Of a stretch of DNA of 64,000 nucleotides, positions 46,901 through 55,823 are shown one piece after another. The notes under the pieces are model-generated. The model saw only the letters and a list, made by a program, of their open reading frames with translations, was not told the DNA's origin and did not search any database. The stretch comes from Polaribacter sp. BM10 (GTDB taxonomy: Bacteria; Bacteroidota; Bacteroidia; Flavobacteriales; Flavobacteriaceae), in assembly GCF_002005425.1 (NCBI RefSeq), contig NZ_CP019704.1, positions 310,001-374,000 on the forward strand, read 5' to 3'. The translations under genes were made by a program, and so were the position numbers. Every line of letters starts with the position of its first letter. Position 1 is the first letter of the stretch.

Positions 46901-46992
46901 CTTCTAACGGAGCGCCGATTGGTGGCGGAATTGACCAAGGATTTTATCCAACGCCAAAGACTTTTTTAGTAGGATTAAATGTTAATTTTTAA
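43924..46992 (+). CDS. SusC-like TonB-dependent transporter of the laminarin locus
   Basis: The 1022-residue outer-membrane protein has a signal peptide (ending CATAQ, residue 20). A carboxypeptidase regulatory-like domain follows (about 23-100, IKGVVKDAATGDPLPGVSVI), then a TonB-box-like segment (SLDEIVVVGYGAQRKKEITG, about 100-119) and the plug (about 115-225, containing LILVDGNVIEDLSVINPSDIES and GANGVIIITTKSG). The 22-strand barrel fills the rest. It imports oligosaccharides across the outer membrane with TonB energy, with SusD as lid; SusD is encoded 10 bp downstream. The neighbouring GH16, GH17 and GH30 genes suggest beta-1,3-glucan (laminarin) fragments. Regulation is probably by the upstream sensor through the site at 43840-43869. 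Confidence 0.95.
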   Translation: MRKQITFLLLLFIGFCATAQTVNIKGVVKDAATGDPLPGVSVILKGTSKGTNTDFDGNYSLTNIDKGAILVFRYLGYAEKEVTVTSSNLNVSLTVESESLDEIVVVGYGAQRKKEITGAVVVVSSEEIQNLKPTRIEQALQGQVAGVNITSSSGAPGAALNIRIRGISTNGNNNPLILVDGNVIEDLSVINPSDIESMNVLKDASAGIYGVRGANGVIIITTKSGRKNTEFKYNLNAYAGFQKTTRSISLLNATEYALLANEAFAANAESLPFSNVSGLGVGTDWQDEVFKDAAISSIDFNATKGTEKSTYSFGASHLDQDGIVGGSKANFNRTTAKFNFSTDILKNLKFTSSSIYTNTNRRGLPENALGSVLFNALNMPSNISVRDANGDYSFAPNTGVGIEVVNPLAQTENAYNRTWVNKFAGSYGLNYSFLDGFSAESRIQFNHASVKTKSYSPEVYYGSGKVFNTVSALADLTDANNTSSVFESEQTYKDYTFDALLKYEKTFNDVHDVKVLLGTSVFRSQGINESNLLGFGANGNTLESVSVAGSDTSQDNLALSNQPRRFFDSRLLSYFARLQYNYDGKYLMSAVIRRDGSSNFGPKNKFGYFPTASVGWVASKEKFLEDNSVLSFLKLRASYGVIGNDRISSFGFVSTLSGEGEYVFNNQLQFGTALGAISNPEIKWEKQIPLDIGVDLELFNKINITADYFNKRTEDLLLNPEVSGILGASAPGSGSPIVNAGTVENKGFEFSIGYKETISDDFNFGIKYNFTTLENEVLFVGNESGVLFGGSFGVGQDPPSRMEAGMPIGYFYGYQTDGIFQTQAEVDAHATQTNANPGDLRFRDINNDGEITNEDKTYIGDPIADITMGLNFSFDYKNFDFNMYAFASLGNEIVRNFERNLPLTNRPRYYLDRWTGAGTSNTFPRVTTGANSNALFSDFFVEDGSFVRLQNIQLGYSLDQKILEQVGLSKFRFYVSANNLVTLTKYRGYDPTTSNGAPIGGGIDQGFYPTPKTFLVGLNVNF

Positions 46993-47002
46993 AAAATAGA
47001 TC

Positions 47003-48493
47003 ATGAAAAAATTACACATAAAATATATAGCTTTCTTTTTATTTACTTCAATTTTAATTACGAGTTGTAGTGATGATTTTGTTGATGTAGAATCGACAGC
47101 AGAAAACTCAGAAGATTATTTTAATACAGAAGAAGATTATCAAAACGCCCTAATTGGTGCTTATGATATGTTACAATCTTCATATTTAAACGTTTTGTTG
47201 GGTGAAATAGCATCAGATAACACGTTAGCTGGCGGAGAAAGTGCAACAGATGTAGTTGCTATTCAAGAAATTGATGATATGATTCATACATCAGAAAATC
47301 AACAATTAAGAGATATCTGGAGTTGGATGTTTGCAGGAGTAAACAGAGCAAATTATATATTAGAATTTAAAGATAAAATAGATTTTTCTGGTAAAGAAGA
47401 AGTTATTGCACAAGCAAGGTTTTTAAGAGCTTATTATTACTTTGAATTGGTAAAATGGTTTGGAGATGTGCCTTTAGTTGTCGATCAAAGAATTCTTTTT
47501 GGAGATCAGTTTAATGTAGATAGAACTCCAAAAGCAGAGGTTTATGCACAAATAGAACAAGATTTAATTTTTGCAGCAAACAATTTACCATACGTACAGT
47601 CAGAAACTGGTAGGGTAACAAAAGGAGCTGCAGAAGCTTTATTGGGTAAAGCATATTTATATCAGAATAAATTTACAGAAGCTGCCGATGTTTTAGATAA
47701 TTTAATTTTAAACGGACCGCATAGTTTAGTTACAGATGCAGCAACTTTTATGAATTTGTTTGAAAATGATAATGAAAATAGTGTAGAATCTGTGTTTGAG
47801 GTTCAATATACAGAAACGCAAGGTGCAGGTTTTGGTTGTTTACAATGTAGTGAAGGTAATGTTGCTGTTGGTTTTAATGGTGTTAGGGGTTATGAAGGAC
47901 CAGAGTTTACTTCTGGCTTTAGTTTTAACGTACCAGTACAAGATTTAGTAGATGCTTTTGAAGACGGTGATATGCGAAAAGATATAACAATTTTAGATAT
48001 CAATGCTTGGGCAACTCAAACAGGAGCAGAATTTAATACTGGTTTCGAACATACCGGTTATTTTAATAAAAAATATTTACCAAGAAAAAGAGGTACAGAT
48101 GCACAAGCAGATAGAAATTTAACAAACCCAAATAATTACAGAGCAATTCGTTTTGCAGATGTTTTGTTAATGGCTGCTGAGGCTCATAATAGAAAACCAT
48201 CGGCAAATGATACTAAGGCTTTAGAATACTTAAATTTAGTAAGGCAACGTGCTTTTGGAGATATGTTACATAATATCTCAGAAACCGGAGCAAATTTAAC
48301 AGCTATTATCTTTAATGAAAGAAGATTAGAATTAGCTGGTGAAGGGCATCGATTTTTCGATTTAGTAAGAACGGGAGAAGCAGCAGCGAATATTTCTGGT
48401 TTTCAAATAGATAAAAATGAGCTGTTTCCAATTCCGGCAATAGAAATTCAATTAACAGGTAATCGTTGGTCTCAAAATCAAGGATACAATTAA
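47003..48493 (+). CDS. SusD-like glycan-binding lipoprotein
   Basis: The 496-residue RagB/SusD family lipoprotein has its acylated cysteine at 22 (ITSC) followed by acidic SDDFVDV, which resembles the surface-export signal of Bacteroidota lipoproteins. The TPR-like helical frame is visible: NALIGAYDMLQSS, QARFLRAYYYFELVKWFGDVPLV and GAAEALLGKAYLYQNKF. The C-terminal RagB domain has NYRAIRFADVLLMAAEAHNR, EYLNLVRQRAF and NERRLELAGEGHRFFDLVRTG. It caps SusC at the cell surface and captures the polysaccharide. The SusC stop and this start are 10 bp apart. Confidence 0.95.
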   Translation: MKKLHIKYIAFFLFTSILITSCSDDFVDVESTAENSEDYFNTEEDYQNALIGAYDMLQSSYLNVLLGEIASDNTLAGGESATDVVAIQEIDDMIHTSENQQLRDIWSWMFAGVNRANYILEFKDKIDFSGKEEVIAQARFLRAYYYFELVKWFGDVPLVVDQRILFGDQFNVDRTPKAEVYAQIEQDLIFAANNLPYVQSETGRVTKGAAEALLGKAYLYQNKFTEAADVLDNLILNGPHSLVTDAATFMNLFENDNENSVESVFEVQYTETQGAGFGCLQCSEGNVAVGFNGVRGYEGPEFTSGFSFNVPVQDLVDAFEDGDMRKDITILDINAWATQTGAEFNTGFEHTGYFNKKYLPRKRGTDAQADRNLTNPNNYRAIRFADVLLMAAEAHNRKPSANDTKALEYLNLVRQRAFGDMLHNISETGANLTAIIFNERRLELAGEGHRFFDLVRTGEAAANISGFQIDKNELFPIPAIEIQLTGNRWSQNQGYN

Positions 48494-48503
48494 TAGTTAA
48501 AAG

Positions 48504-50495
48504 ATGAAAAAAATAAAATATATATATAGATTCTTTATCGTGTTGATCTTGTTTACAGCGTGTAAAGATAATTTAAACGACCTTTCTTTTGCAGATAATA
48601 TATCGGCACCAACAAATGTTACAGCTAATTATAATATAAAGCAAGATAATACTGGCGAAGTTACAATTACGCCAAATGCAGAAGGAGCAACTAATTACGA
48701 TGTTTATTTTGATGCAGATACTACTACGCCTGTTAATTTAGAACAAGGCGAAAGTGCATCTAATGTTTATACAGAAGGTACACACGATGTAAAAATTGTT
48801 GCCTATAATTTAAACGGAGATAAAACTGAAGCCATACAACAATTGGTAGTTTCATTTAAAGCACCTCAGAATATAGTTGTAGTTTTAGAAAATGATGCAG
48901 CAATATCTAAACAAGTAAATATTACGGTAAATGCAGATTTTGCATCAATGTTCGATTTTTATTCAGGTGAAGTAAATGCAACAGAACCAGTTTCTGGTAA
49001 TATAGGTGAAACTATTTCTTACCTTTATAAAGAAGCAGGTGATTATTCAATTAAAATTGTAGCAAAAGGAGCCGCAATTGCAACTTTAGAATATACAGAA
49101 GAATTTACAGTAACAGAAATTTTAGCGCCATTAGAAGCAGCACCAAATCCTAAGAATAGAAAAGCAGAAGACGTTGTTTCGATTTTTAGTGATGCTTATA
49201 CCGATGTAACATTAAACGAATTACCTACAACTTGGTCTTCTTCTGGTTTCGAGGCAATTACAATAGATAATAACAATGTTTGGAAATTAACAAACTTAGA
49301 TTTTGTGGGTATGGTTACCAATTACGATAGTGGTATTGATGTATCTTCTATGGAAAAATTACACATAGATTATTGGGTGCCAAATGACGCTACAAATGAG
49401 TTGTTAGTTAAAATAGTAAACACAGTAGACGGAGGTGAAGATGAAGAATCTTTAGGTACAACCGTTGGTGGTTCTTGGCAAAGTATAGATATAGATATTA
49501 CAGGTTTTGACGGTGGTGATCTAGCAAATAAAAATAAGATTACTCAAATTTTAATTGATTCTGATGGTATTTCGAATGTAGTTTATATAGATAATTTCTA
49601 TTTCTATAAAGAACCAGATGCTTCAACTACTTTTAATGACGGTTTATTAACAAACGGAGATTTTGAAAACGGAAGTGAAGCTTGGTTAGTTGGTGTTGAT
49701 GATAATTCTTCTGCACCAGTAGTAACAGATAATGGTAATACATATTATTCTGTAAATGTAACAGCTGCAGGAAATCCATATGACGTAAACTTAAGTCAGA
49801 AAGTAGAAATTATTCAAGGTAATACTTACACATTAACTTTTGATGCTTGGTCAGACGTAAATAGACCAATTATTGCCGGTATTGGTTTAAGTGCTTCACC
49901 TTGGTCTAATACAACAGAAACGGTTAACATTACGCCAACAAGATCAACATATTCAATAACACTTATGGCAACAGAGTTTGGGGCAATAGATGCGAGAGTA
50001 ATTTTTGATATTGGTGCAGCAGTTGGCTTGGTAAATATTGATAACGTATCATTAATAATAGGAAAAGGGAACGTTTTAAATAATTCAGATTTCGAAAACG
50101 GAAGCGAATCTTGGTTAATAGGAGTAGATGACAACTCATCTGCACCAGTAGTAACAGATAATGGCAATACGTATTATTCTGTTAATGTAACAGCTGCTGG
50201 TAATCCTTATGATGTAAACTTAAGTCAGAAGGTAGAAATAGTTCAAGGTAACACATACACATTAACTTTTGATGCTTGGTCTGATGTAAATAGACCAATA
50301 ATTGCAGGTATTGGTTTAAGTGCAGCACCTTGGTCTAACACAGCAGAAACTGTAAATATTACAACAGAAGTAACAACGTATAGTGTAACCTTAACAGCAA
50401 CAGATTTTGGTGCAACAGATGCCAGAGTAATTTTTGATTTAGGTGCAGCTGTAGGGCAAGTAAATATTGATAATGTTTCATTATCTAGTAATTAA
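48504..50495 (+). CDS. Surface glycan-binding lipoprotein (SGBP) with duplicated CBM4/9-like domains
   Basis: The 663-residue lipoprotein (cysteine 20, ACKDN) follows susD by 10 bp, the usual SGBP position. Two N-terminal Ig/PKD-like domains (about 30-205) form a spacer. A beta-sandwich with a glycan-binding look follows (about 210-375, ITIDNNNVWKLTNLDFVGMV...VVYIDNFYFYKEP). The end holds two nearly identical carbohydrate-binding modules of CBM4/9 type (about 383-518 and 525-663). Each starts NGDFENGSEAW or NSDFENGSESW, and the two share long identical blocks such as VTDNGNTYYSVNVTAAGNPY. The role is to hold laminarin at the cell surface. It is not an enzyme; no catalytic residues are seen. 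It could bind another beta-glucan, but the context favours laminarin. Confidence 0.88.
   Translation: MKKIKYIYRFFIVLILFTACKDNLNDLSFADNISAPTNVTANYNIKQDNTGEVTITPNAEGATNYDVYFDADTTTPVNLEQGESASNVYTEGTHDVKIVAYNLNGDKTEAIQQLVVSFKAPQNIVVVLENDAAISKQVNITVNADFASMFDFYSGEVNATEPVSGNIGETISYLYKEAGDYSIKIVAKGAAIATLEYTEEFTVTEILAPLEAAPNPKNRKAEDVVSIFSDAYTDVTLNELPTTWSSSGFEAITIDNNNVWKLTNLDFVGMVTNYDSGIDVSSMEKLHIDYWVPNDATNELLVKIVNTVDGGEDEESLGTTVGGSWQSIDIDITGFDGGDLANKNKITQILIDSDGISNVVYIDNFYFYKEPDASTTFNDGLLTNGDFENGSEAWLVGVDDNSSAPVVTDNGNTYYSVNVTAAGNPYDVNLSQKVEIIQGNTYTLTFDAWSDVNRPIIAGIGLSASPWSNTTETVNITPTRSTYSITLMATEFGAIDARVIFDIGAAVGLVNIDNVSLIIGKGNVLNNSDFENGSESWLIGVDDNSSAPVVTDNGNTYYSVNVTAAGNPYDVNLSQKVEIVQGNTYTLTFDAWSDVNRPIIAGIGLSAAPWSNTAETVNITTEVTTYSVTLTATDFGATDARVIFDLGAAVGQVNIDNVSLSSN
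49648..50492 (+). repeat. Internal tandem duplication in the SGBP gene
   Basis: Copies at about 49648-50060 and 50074-50492 are close to identical in protein sequence over about 125 residues, while many third codon positions differ. This indicates an older duplication held by selection rather than a very recent one. Confidence 0.8.
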
Positions 50496-50526
50496 ATCTA
50501 AAAGATAACTTTATAAAAATATAAAA

Positions 50527-52239
50527 ATGAAAACATTAAAATATATACTATTATTTTCATTGACAATAACACTATTTAGTTGTCAAGAAGAAGATCAAGA
50601 ATTTGGTCAATTAACAGTTCCTAGTAATATTAATATTCAAAATGAAATTATAGGAAAAGATGATACCAATGTTTATGGTGATGGATCTGGAATTGTAAAG
50701 TTTAAAGCCACTGCAAACAATGCAGTAAGTTATATTTACAATTTTGGTGATGGATCTGATAAAGTGGCTTCTTCTAGCGGAGAAGTAGAGCACAGGTTTA
50801 CAAAAACAGGTGTTAACACATACAATGTAACAATTGTTGCATCTGGTAAAGGTGGTGTTTCATCATCTTCTACAATACTTTTAGAGGTTTTTAGTGCCTT
50901 TGATGATATTCAAGCAAGATCTTTTTTATCTGGTGCACCTTTATCTAAAGATGCTGCTGGTAACGATGTTTTAGAAGTTACAACGCCAGTTTCTAAAACT
51001 TGGTATATCGACAACACTGTTGATGGAGCTTTAGGTGTTGGTCCTTCTTTAGCGTTTGATATTCAAATTAATGGCGGACCAAGCCAATATTATTATCCAG
51101 CATTTTTTGCAGCAGCTGCAGGTACAACAAACGACTGTTATGCAGACGATGAGTTAACATTTACAATTAATGAAGATGGCTCGATAACGTATGCTTTAGA
51201 TAATAAAGGAGAAACTTTTTTCAACGGAAATGCAGCACATCAAACAGTTGTTGGTGGTTCTGGCTCAAACGGAGATGAATGTTTTACGTTTGATACTTCA
51301 TTCGATAGTAATGTTTCATTAGCGCCTTCATCAGAAGATTGGTCTCTAGTAGCAGATCCTGCTTTTCAACCAAGAGGTACACAAATGAATTTTTCTAACG
51401 GTGGTTTTATGGCATATTATGTTAGTTCTACAAGTTTCGAAATTTTAGAAATTTCGGAAACAGAAATGTATGTTAGAACTTTAGATGGTGTAGATCCTAA
51501 TTTAGCTTGGTATTTTAAATTTACAACAGTAAAACCAGGTTCTGCAACAACTTCAGCATTTACAAATTTAGTTTGGGAAGATGATTTTAATACTGATGGA
51601 GCGCCAAATGCTGCAAACTGGACTTATGACTTAGGTGCAGGTGGCTGGGGAAATAACGAGCTTCAAACATATACAAACAATGCAGAAAATGTAATTGTAG
51701 AAAATGGAAGTTTAAAAATTAAAGCAAAGAAAAATGGTACGGGTTACACTTCTGCAAGATTAAAATCGGAAGGATTACAAGAGTTTACTTACGGAAGATT
51801 TGAAATTAGAGCCAAACTACCAGCATCGCAAGGTACATGGCCTGCAATTTGGATGTTAGGAGCTAACTTTAATTCTGTCGGTTGGCCAAATGCAGGAGAA
51901 ATGGATATCATGGAACAAAAAGGAAACGACAAAAATACTGTTTTAAGTACCATACATTATCCAGGTAATTTTGCTGGTGGCGGACCATCTATGTCAACGA
52001 GTTTACCAACATCTACAACAGAATTTCATGTATATACAATAGATTGGTCTGAAAATGAAATTAAATTTTCTATAGACAATGTAGCGTATCATACACTAGA
52101 GAATGATGCTTCTTTACCTTTTAATGCAGATTTCTTTTTTATAATGAATGTTGCCATGGGAGGTACACTTGGTGGTGATGTAGATCCTGCTTTTACAGAA
52201 GATGTTATGGAGGTAGATTACATCAAAGTATTTCAATAA
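50527..52239 (+). CDS. GH16 beta-1,3-glucanase (laminarinase) lipoprotein with N-terminal PKD domain
   Basis: The 570-residue lipoprotein (cysteine 19, followed by acidic QEEDQE, a surface-export-like signal) has a PKD-like domain (about 40-125, FGDGSDKVASSSGEVEHRF). A middle domain of about 200 residues (130-345) has no family I can name. The C-terminal GH16 domain spans about 350-570. The catalytic signature GEMDIMEQKG is present with nucleophile E458, D460 and acid/base E463, in the GH16 subfamily typical of endo-1,3-beta-glucanases. It cuts laminarin at the cell surface before import. The gene is 31 bp behind the SGBP. The middle domain resembles an all-beta accessory or glucan-binding module, which is inference. 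Confidence 0.92.
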   Translation: MKTLKYILLFSLTITLFSCQEEDQEFGQLTVPSNINIQNEIIGKDDTNVYGDGSGIVKFKATANNAVSYIYNFGDGSDKVASSSGEVEHRFTKTGVNTYNVTIVASGKGGVSSSSTILLEVFSAFDDIQARSFLSGAPLSKDAAGNDVLEVTTPVSKTWYIDNTVDGALGVGPSLAFDIQINGGPSQYYYPAFFAAAAGTTNDCYADDELTFTINEDGSITYALDNKGETFFNGNAAHQTVVGGSGSNGDECFTFDTSFDSNVSLAPSSEDWSLVADPAFQPRGTQMNFSNGGFMAYYVSSTSFEILEISETEMYVRTLDGVDPNLAWYFKFTTVKPGSATTSAFTNLVWEDDFNTDGAPNAANWTYDLGAGGWGNNELQTYTNNAENVIVENGSLKIKAKKNGTGYTSARLKSEGLQEFTYGRFEIRAKLPASQGTWPAIWMLGANFNSVGWPNAGEMDIMEQKGNDKNTVLSTIHYPGNFAGGGPSMSTSLPTSTTEFHVYTIDWSENEIKFSIDNVAYHTLENDASLPFNADFFFIMNVAMGGTLGGDVDPAFTEDVMEVDYIKVFQ

Positions 52240-52373
52240 ATAAAAAACTTTTTAGAAGTAGCTTTAAATAAGTTAACAATCGGTATTTAGATCTAAAATA
52301 ATACATTCTTAAAATTTTGAATGCAAGATTTTTATATCAAAATTTAAAATTAATTAATCAAAAAAAGAAGTAA

Positions 52374-55300
52374 ATGAGCACTGTTTTTAAAGATAAACCA
52401 ACAGTAACTAATAACGGAAAATTAGTAACTATAGGAAAAGAGTCTTTTTATAAGATTGAAAACACACATACAATGCGTCCTTTTTTTATGACTATTGTGT
52501 CAGATTCAAATCATTGGATGTTTGTGTCGAGTAATGGTGGCTTAACTGCTGGTAGAAAAAATGCTCAATATGCTTTATTTCCTTATTATACAGACGATAA
52601 AATTACAGCGTTAGCAGAAACAACAGGTTGTAAAACTATTTTTAGAATTAAAACGCAAGAAAGCACAAAACTCTGGGAACCTTTTTCTGAGAGACAAGCT
52701 GGTTTGTATGATATAACAAGAAATATTTATAAAAATACTTTTGGGAATAAAATTGTTTTTGAAGAAATTAATAACGATTTAGAATTAACTTTTAAGTATG
52801 AATGGAATTCTAGTGATAAATTTGGTTTTGTTAGAAAAGCAACCTTAGTAAACAATGCTAATGCCAATGTAAATGTTGAAACTTTAGATGGTTTTCAAGA
52901 TATAATTCCGTTTGGTATTGGGTCAGATTTACAAGCAAATGTTAGTAATTTGGCAGATGCTTATAAAAAATGTGAATTAGAAGAAAATGTTGGTTTAGGT
53001 ATTTATGCTTTAAGCGCTATTATTGTAGATAAAGCAGAACCTAGTGAAGCGTTAAAAGCAAACATTGTATGGTCTTTAGGTATCAACAATCCTACTTATT
53101 TATTATCATCATTACAAATTAATAACTTTAGAAGAGGTTTTGCTTTAGAACAAGAAACAGCTATTAAAGCAGAAAAAGGTGCGTATTTAACTGCTTTTGA
53201 GTTCAATTTACCTTCAAATTCAGAAAAAAAATGGTTACAAGTTGCTAATGTAAATCAATCTGTAAGTGATGTTGTAGAAATTTCTCAAATAATAAAATCT
53301 AAAACTGCAGTAGAAAATTTATTGAAAGATGATATCGATTTAGGGACAAAAAACTTAATAAAATTAACCGCCTCGGCAGACGGTTTACAGTTAACAGAAG
53401 ACAATTTAGTAAATACAAGACACTTTTCTAATACGCTTTTTAATATAATGAGAGGTGGAATTTTTGATGATAATTATTCTATCGAAAAAGAAGATTTTAT
53501 CAATTATTTGCAAAAAGCAAATAAAAATGTGTTCCAAGATAATAAAAGCGATTTAAATAAATTAGCGGCAGTTTTTAACTTATCCGAAGTAAAAAATATT
53601 GCGAATTCGAGCTCAGATAAAGATTTTAAACGTTTATGTTTAGAGTATTTGCCTTTAAAATTTAGTAGAAGACACGGAGACCCGAGTAGACCATGGAATA
53701 AGTTTTCTATCAATACTAAAAACGAGGTTGATGGTTCTAAGGTTTTAGATTACGAAGGAAACTGGCGTGATATTTTTCAGAATTGGGAGGCTTTAGTGCA
53801 TGCTTATCCAGAGTTTATCGAGAGTATGATTCATAAATTTTTAAATGCAACTACTTTTGATGGTTACAATCCTTATAGAGTTACAAAAGGTGGTTTCGAT
53901 TGGGAAGTTATCGAAGAGCATGATCCTTGGTCTTATATTGGTTATTGGGGCGATCATCAAATTATTTATTTGCTTAAGTTTTTAGAGTTTATCGAAAAAC
54001 ATTATCCTAGTGAATTGACAAAATTATTCACAGAAGATATTTTTGTATATGCCAATGTGCCCTATAAAATTAAATCTTACGAAGAAATATTAGAAAACCC
54101 GAAAGACACAATTGATTTCGATTATCAATTAAATGCAGAAATTGATAAAAAAAGAAGTAAAATTGGTGCTGATGGGGCACTTTTAGAAGCTAAAAACAGC
54201 CAGATTTATAAAGTTAATTTAATAGAAAAATTATTAGCAACTGTTTTGGCAAAGGTTTCTAATTTTATACCAGAAGCAGGTATTTGGTTGAACACGCAAC
54301 GACCAGAATGGAATGATGCCAACAATGCTTTAGTTGGTAATGGTGTTTCTATGGTTACACTATATTATTTACGCAGATTTTTAAATTTTTACGAGAATAT
54401 AGTAAATGACTCTTCAATTACAGAAGTAAGTATTTCTTCTGAATTACAAACTTTTTTCAATGAAGTGTTAGCTACTTTAAATAAACATCAATCTATTTTA
54501 TCTAGAGAATTTACAGATAAAGAAAGAAAAACAGTATTAGATAGTTTAGGGAAACCTGCAAGTAAATACAGGTTAAACATTTATAAAAACGGATTTTCTG
54601 CAACTAAAAAAACTATTTCTAAGGAAGATTTATTAGCATTTATAAACGTTACAAATACATATTTAGAGCATTCGATTAGAGCAAACAAGCGTAATGATAA
54701 TATGTTTCATGCTTATAATTTAATGACAATAGAAAATAAAGAAGAGGTTTCTATTTCTTATCTATCAGAAATGTTAGAGGGGCAAGTTGCTGTTTTAAGT
54801 TCTGGCTATTTATCACCAAAAGAAGCACTAGGCTTACTAGATGGTTTAAAAAATAGTGCACTTTTTAGAGAAGATCAATACAGTTATATTTTATATCCTA
54901 ATAAAGAATTACCAAGCTTTACAAAGAAGAATAACATCGCTAAAAATAGTGTAGAAAATTCAGAATTATTATCAGCTTTAGTAAAAGAAAACAACAAAGA
55001 AATTATAGAAAAAGATATTTTAGGAAATTATCATTTTAACGGTAATTTTAATAATGCAAATAGCTTAAAAGAAGCTTTAGATAATTTATCAAAAGAAAAA
55101 TATCAAAAGTTGATAGAGAAAGATTCAGCTAAAGTTTTTGCAATTTTTGAAGATATTTTTGATCATAAATCATTTACAGGTCGTTCAGGAACATTTTTTG
55201 GTTATGAAGGTTTAGGTTCAATTTATTGGCACATGGTTTCTAAGTTATTGGTTGCTGTGCAAGAAAACTGCTTGTTAGCTGTTAGAAATAATGAAGATGA

Positions 55301-55808
55301 GGCTATTATAGGAAGACTTTTAGATCATTACTACGAAATACATGCAGGAATTGGAGTGCACAAATCACCAAAGCTTTACGGAGCCTTTCCTACGGATGCT
55401 TATTCTCATACACCTGCAGGTAAAGGAGCGCAACAACCGGGTATGACTGGGCAAGTAAAGGAAGATATACTAAGTCGATTCGGTGAATTAGGTGTTTTTG
55501 TGAAAGAAGGGAGAATTGTTTTTAATCCTCGTTTATTAAAAACATCAGAGTTTTTATCAGCAGAAAAACTATTTAATTATGTAGCAGTTTCTGGTGATGA
55601 AAAAACAATTAAAGTTTTAGAAAATCAATTGAGTTTTACGTATTGCCAAGTGCCGATAGTTTATGAGAAATCAGACACTAAAAATGTAACTGTTTTTTAT
55701 GAAAATGGTGATAAAGATGTTTTTGAAAAATTAGAATTAACTCCAGAAGTTAGTTCAAAATTATTCAAAAGAACCAATGAGGTGGCAAGTATTAAAGTTT
55801 CATTTTAA
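52374..55808 (+). CDS. Cytoplasmic beta-1,3-glucan phosphorylase-like enzyme (GH94 superfamily, GH149/GH161-like)
   Basis: The 1144-residue protein has no signal peptide, so it acts in the cytoplasm, unlike its neighbours. It shows GH94-type architecture: an N-terminal beta-sandwich (about 10-330, GLTAGRKNAQYALFPYYTDD, ERQAGLYDITRNIYKN), a helical linker, and an (alpha/alpha)6 catalytic barrel from about 430 (SRRHGDPSRPWNKFS, LDYEGNWRDIFQNWEAL, YIGYWGDHQIIYLLKFLE). The candidate catalytic acid is D648 in RPEWNDANNAL. The length and the laminarin context favour family GH149 or GH161, both beta-1,3-glucan phosphorylases, over cellobiose phosphorylases (about 800 residues). It would release glucose 1-phosphate from imported beta-1,3 oligosaccharides and save ATP. 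The exact family needs a profile search. Confidence 0.8.
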   Translation: MSTVFKDKPTVTNNGKLVTIGKESFYKIENTHTMRPFFMTIVSDSNHWMFVSSNGGLTAGRKNAQYALFPYYTDDKITALAETTGCKTIFRIKTQESTKLWEPFSERQAGLYDITRNIYKNTFGNKIVFEEINNDLELTFKYEWNSSDKFGFVRKATLVNNANANVNVETLDGFQDIIPFGIGSDLQANVSNLADAYKKCELEENVGLGIYALSAIIVDKAEPSEALKANIVWSLGINNPTYLLSSLQINNFRRGFALEQETAIKAEKGAYLTAFEFNLPSNSEKKWLQVANVNQSVSDVVEISQIIKSKTAVENLLKDDIDLGTKNLIKLTASADGLQLTEDNLVNTRHFSNTLFNIMRGGIFDDNYSIEKEDFINYLQKANKNVFQDNKSDLNKLAAVFNLSEVKNIANSSSDKDFKRLCLEYLPLKFSRRHGDPSRPWNKFSINTKNEVDGSKVLDYEGNWRDIFQNWEALVHAYPEFIESMIHKFLNATTFDGYNPYRVTKGGFDWEVIEEHDPWSYIGYWGDHQIIYLLKFLEFIEKHYPSELTKLFTEDIFVYANVPYKIKSYEEILENPKDTIDFDYQLNAEIDKKRSKIGADGALLEAKNSQIYKVNLIEKLLATVLAKVSNFIPEAGIWLNTQRPEWNDANNALVGNGVSMVTLYYLRRFLNFYENIVNDSSITEVSISSELQTFFNEVLATLNKHQSILSREFTDKERKTVLDSLGKPASKYRLNIYKNGFSATKKTISKEDLLAFINVTNTYLEHSIRANKRNDNMFHAYNLMTIENKEEVSISYLSEMLEGQVAVLSSGYLSPKEALGLLDGLKNSALFREDQYSYILYPNKELPSFTKKNNIAKNSVENSELLSALVKENNKEIIEKDILGNYHFNGNFNNANSLKEALDNLSKEKYQKLIEKDSAKVFAIFEDIFDHKSFTGRSGTFFGYEGLGSIYWHMVSKLLVAVQENCLLAVRNNEDEAIIGRLLDHYYEIHAGIGVHKSPKLYGAFPTDAYSHTPAGKGAQQPGMTGQVKEDILSRFGELGVFVKEGRIVFNPRLLKTSEFLSAEKLFNYVAVSGDEKTIKVLENQLSFTYCQVPIVYEKSDTKNVTVFYENGDKDVFEKLELTPEVSSKLFKRTNEVASIKVSF

Positions 55809-55823
55809 TAAACTATAATAAAG

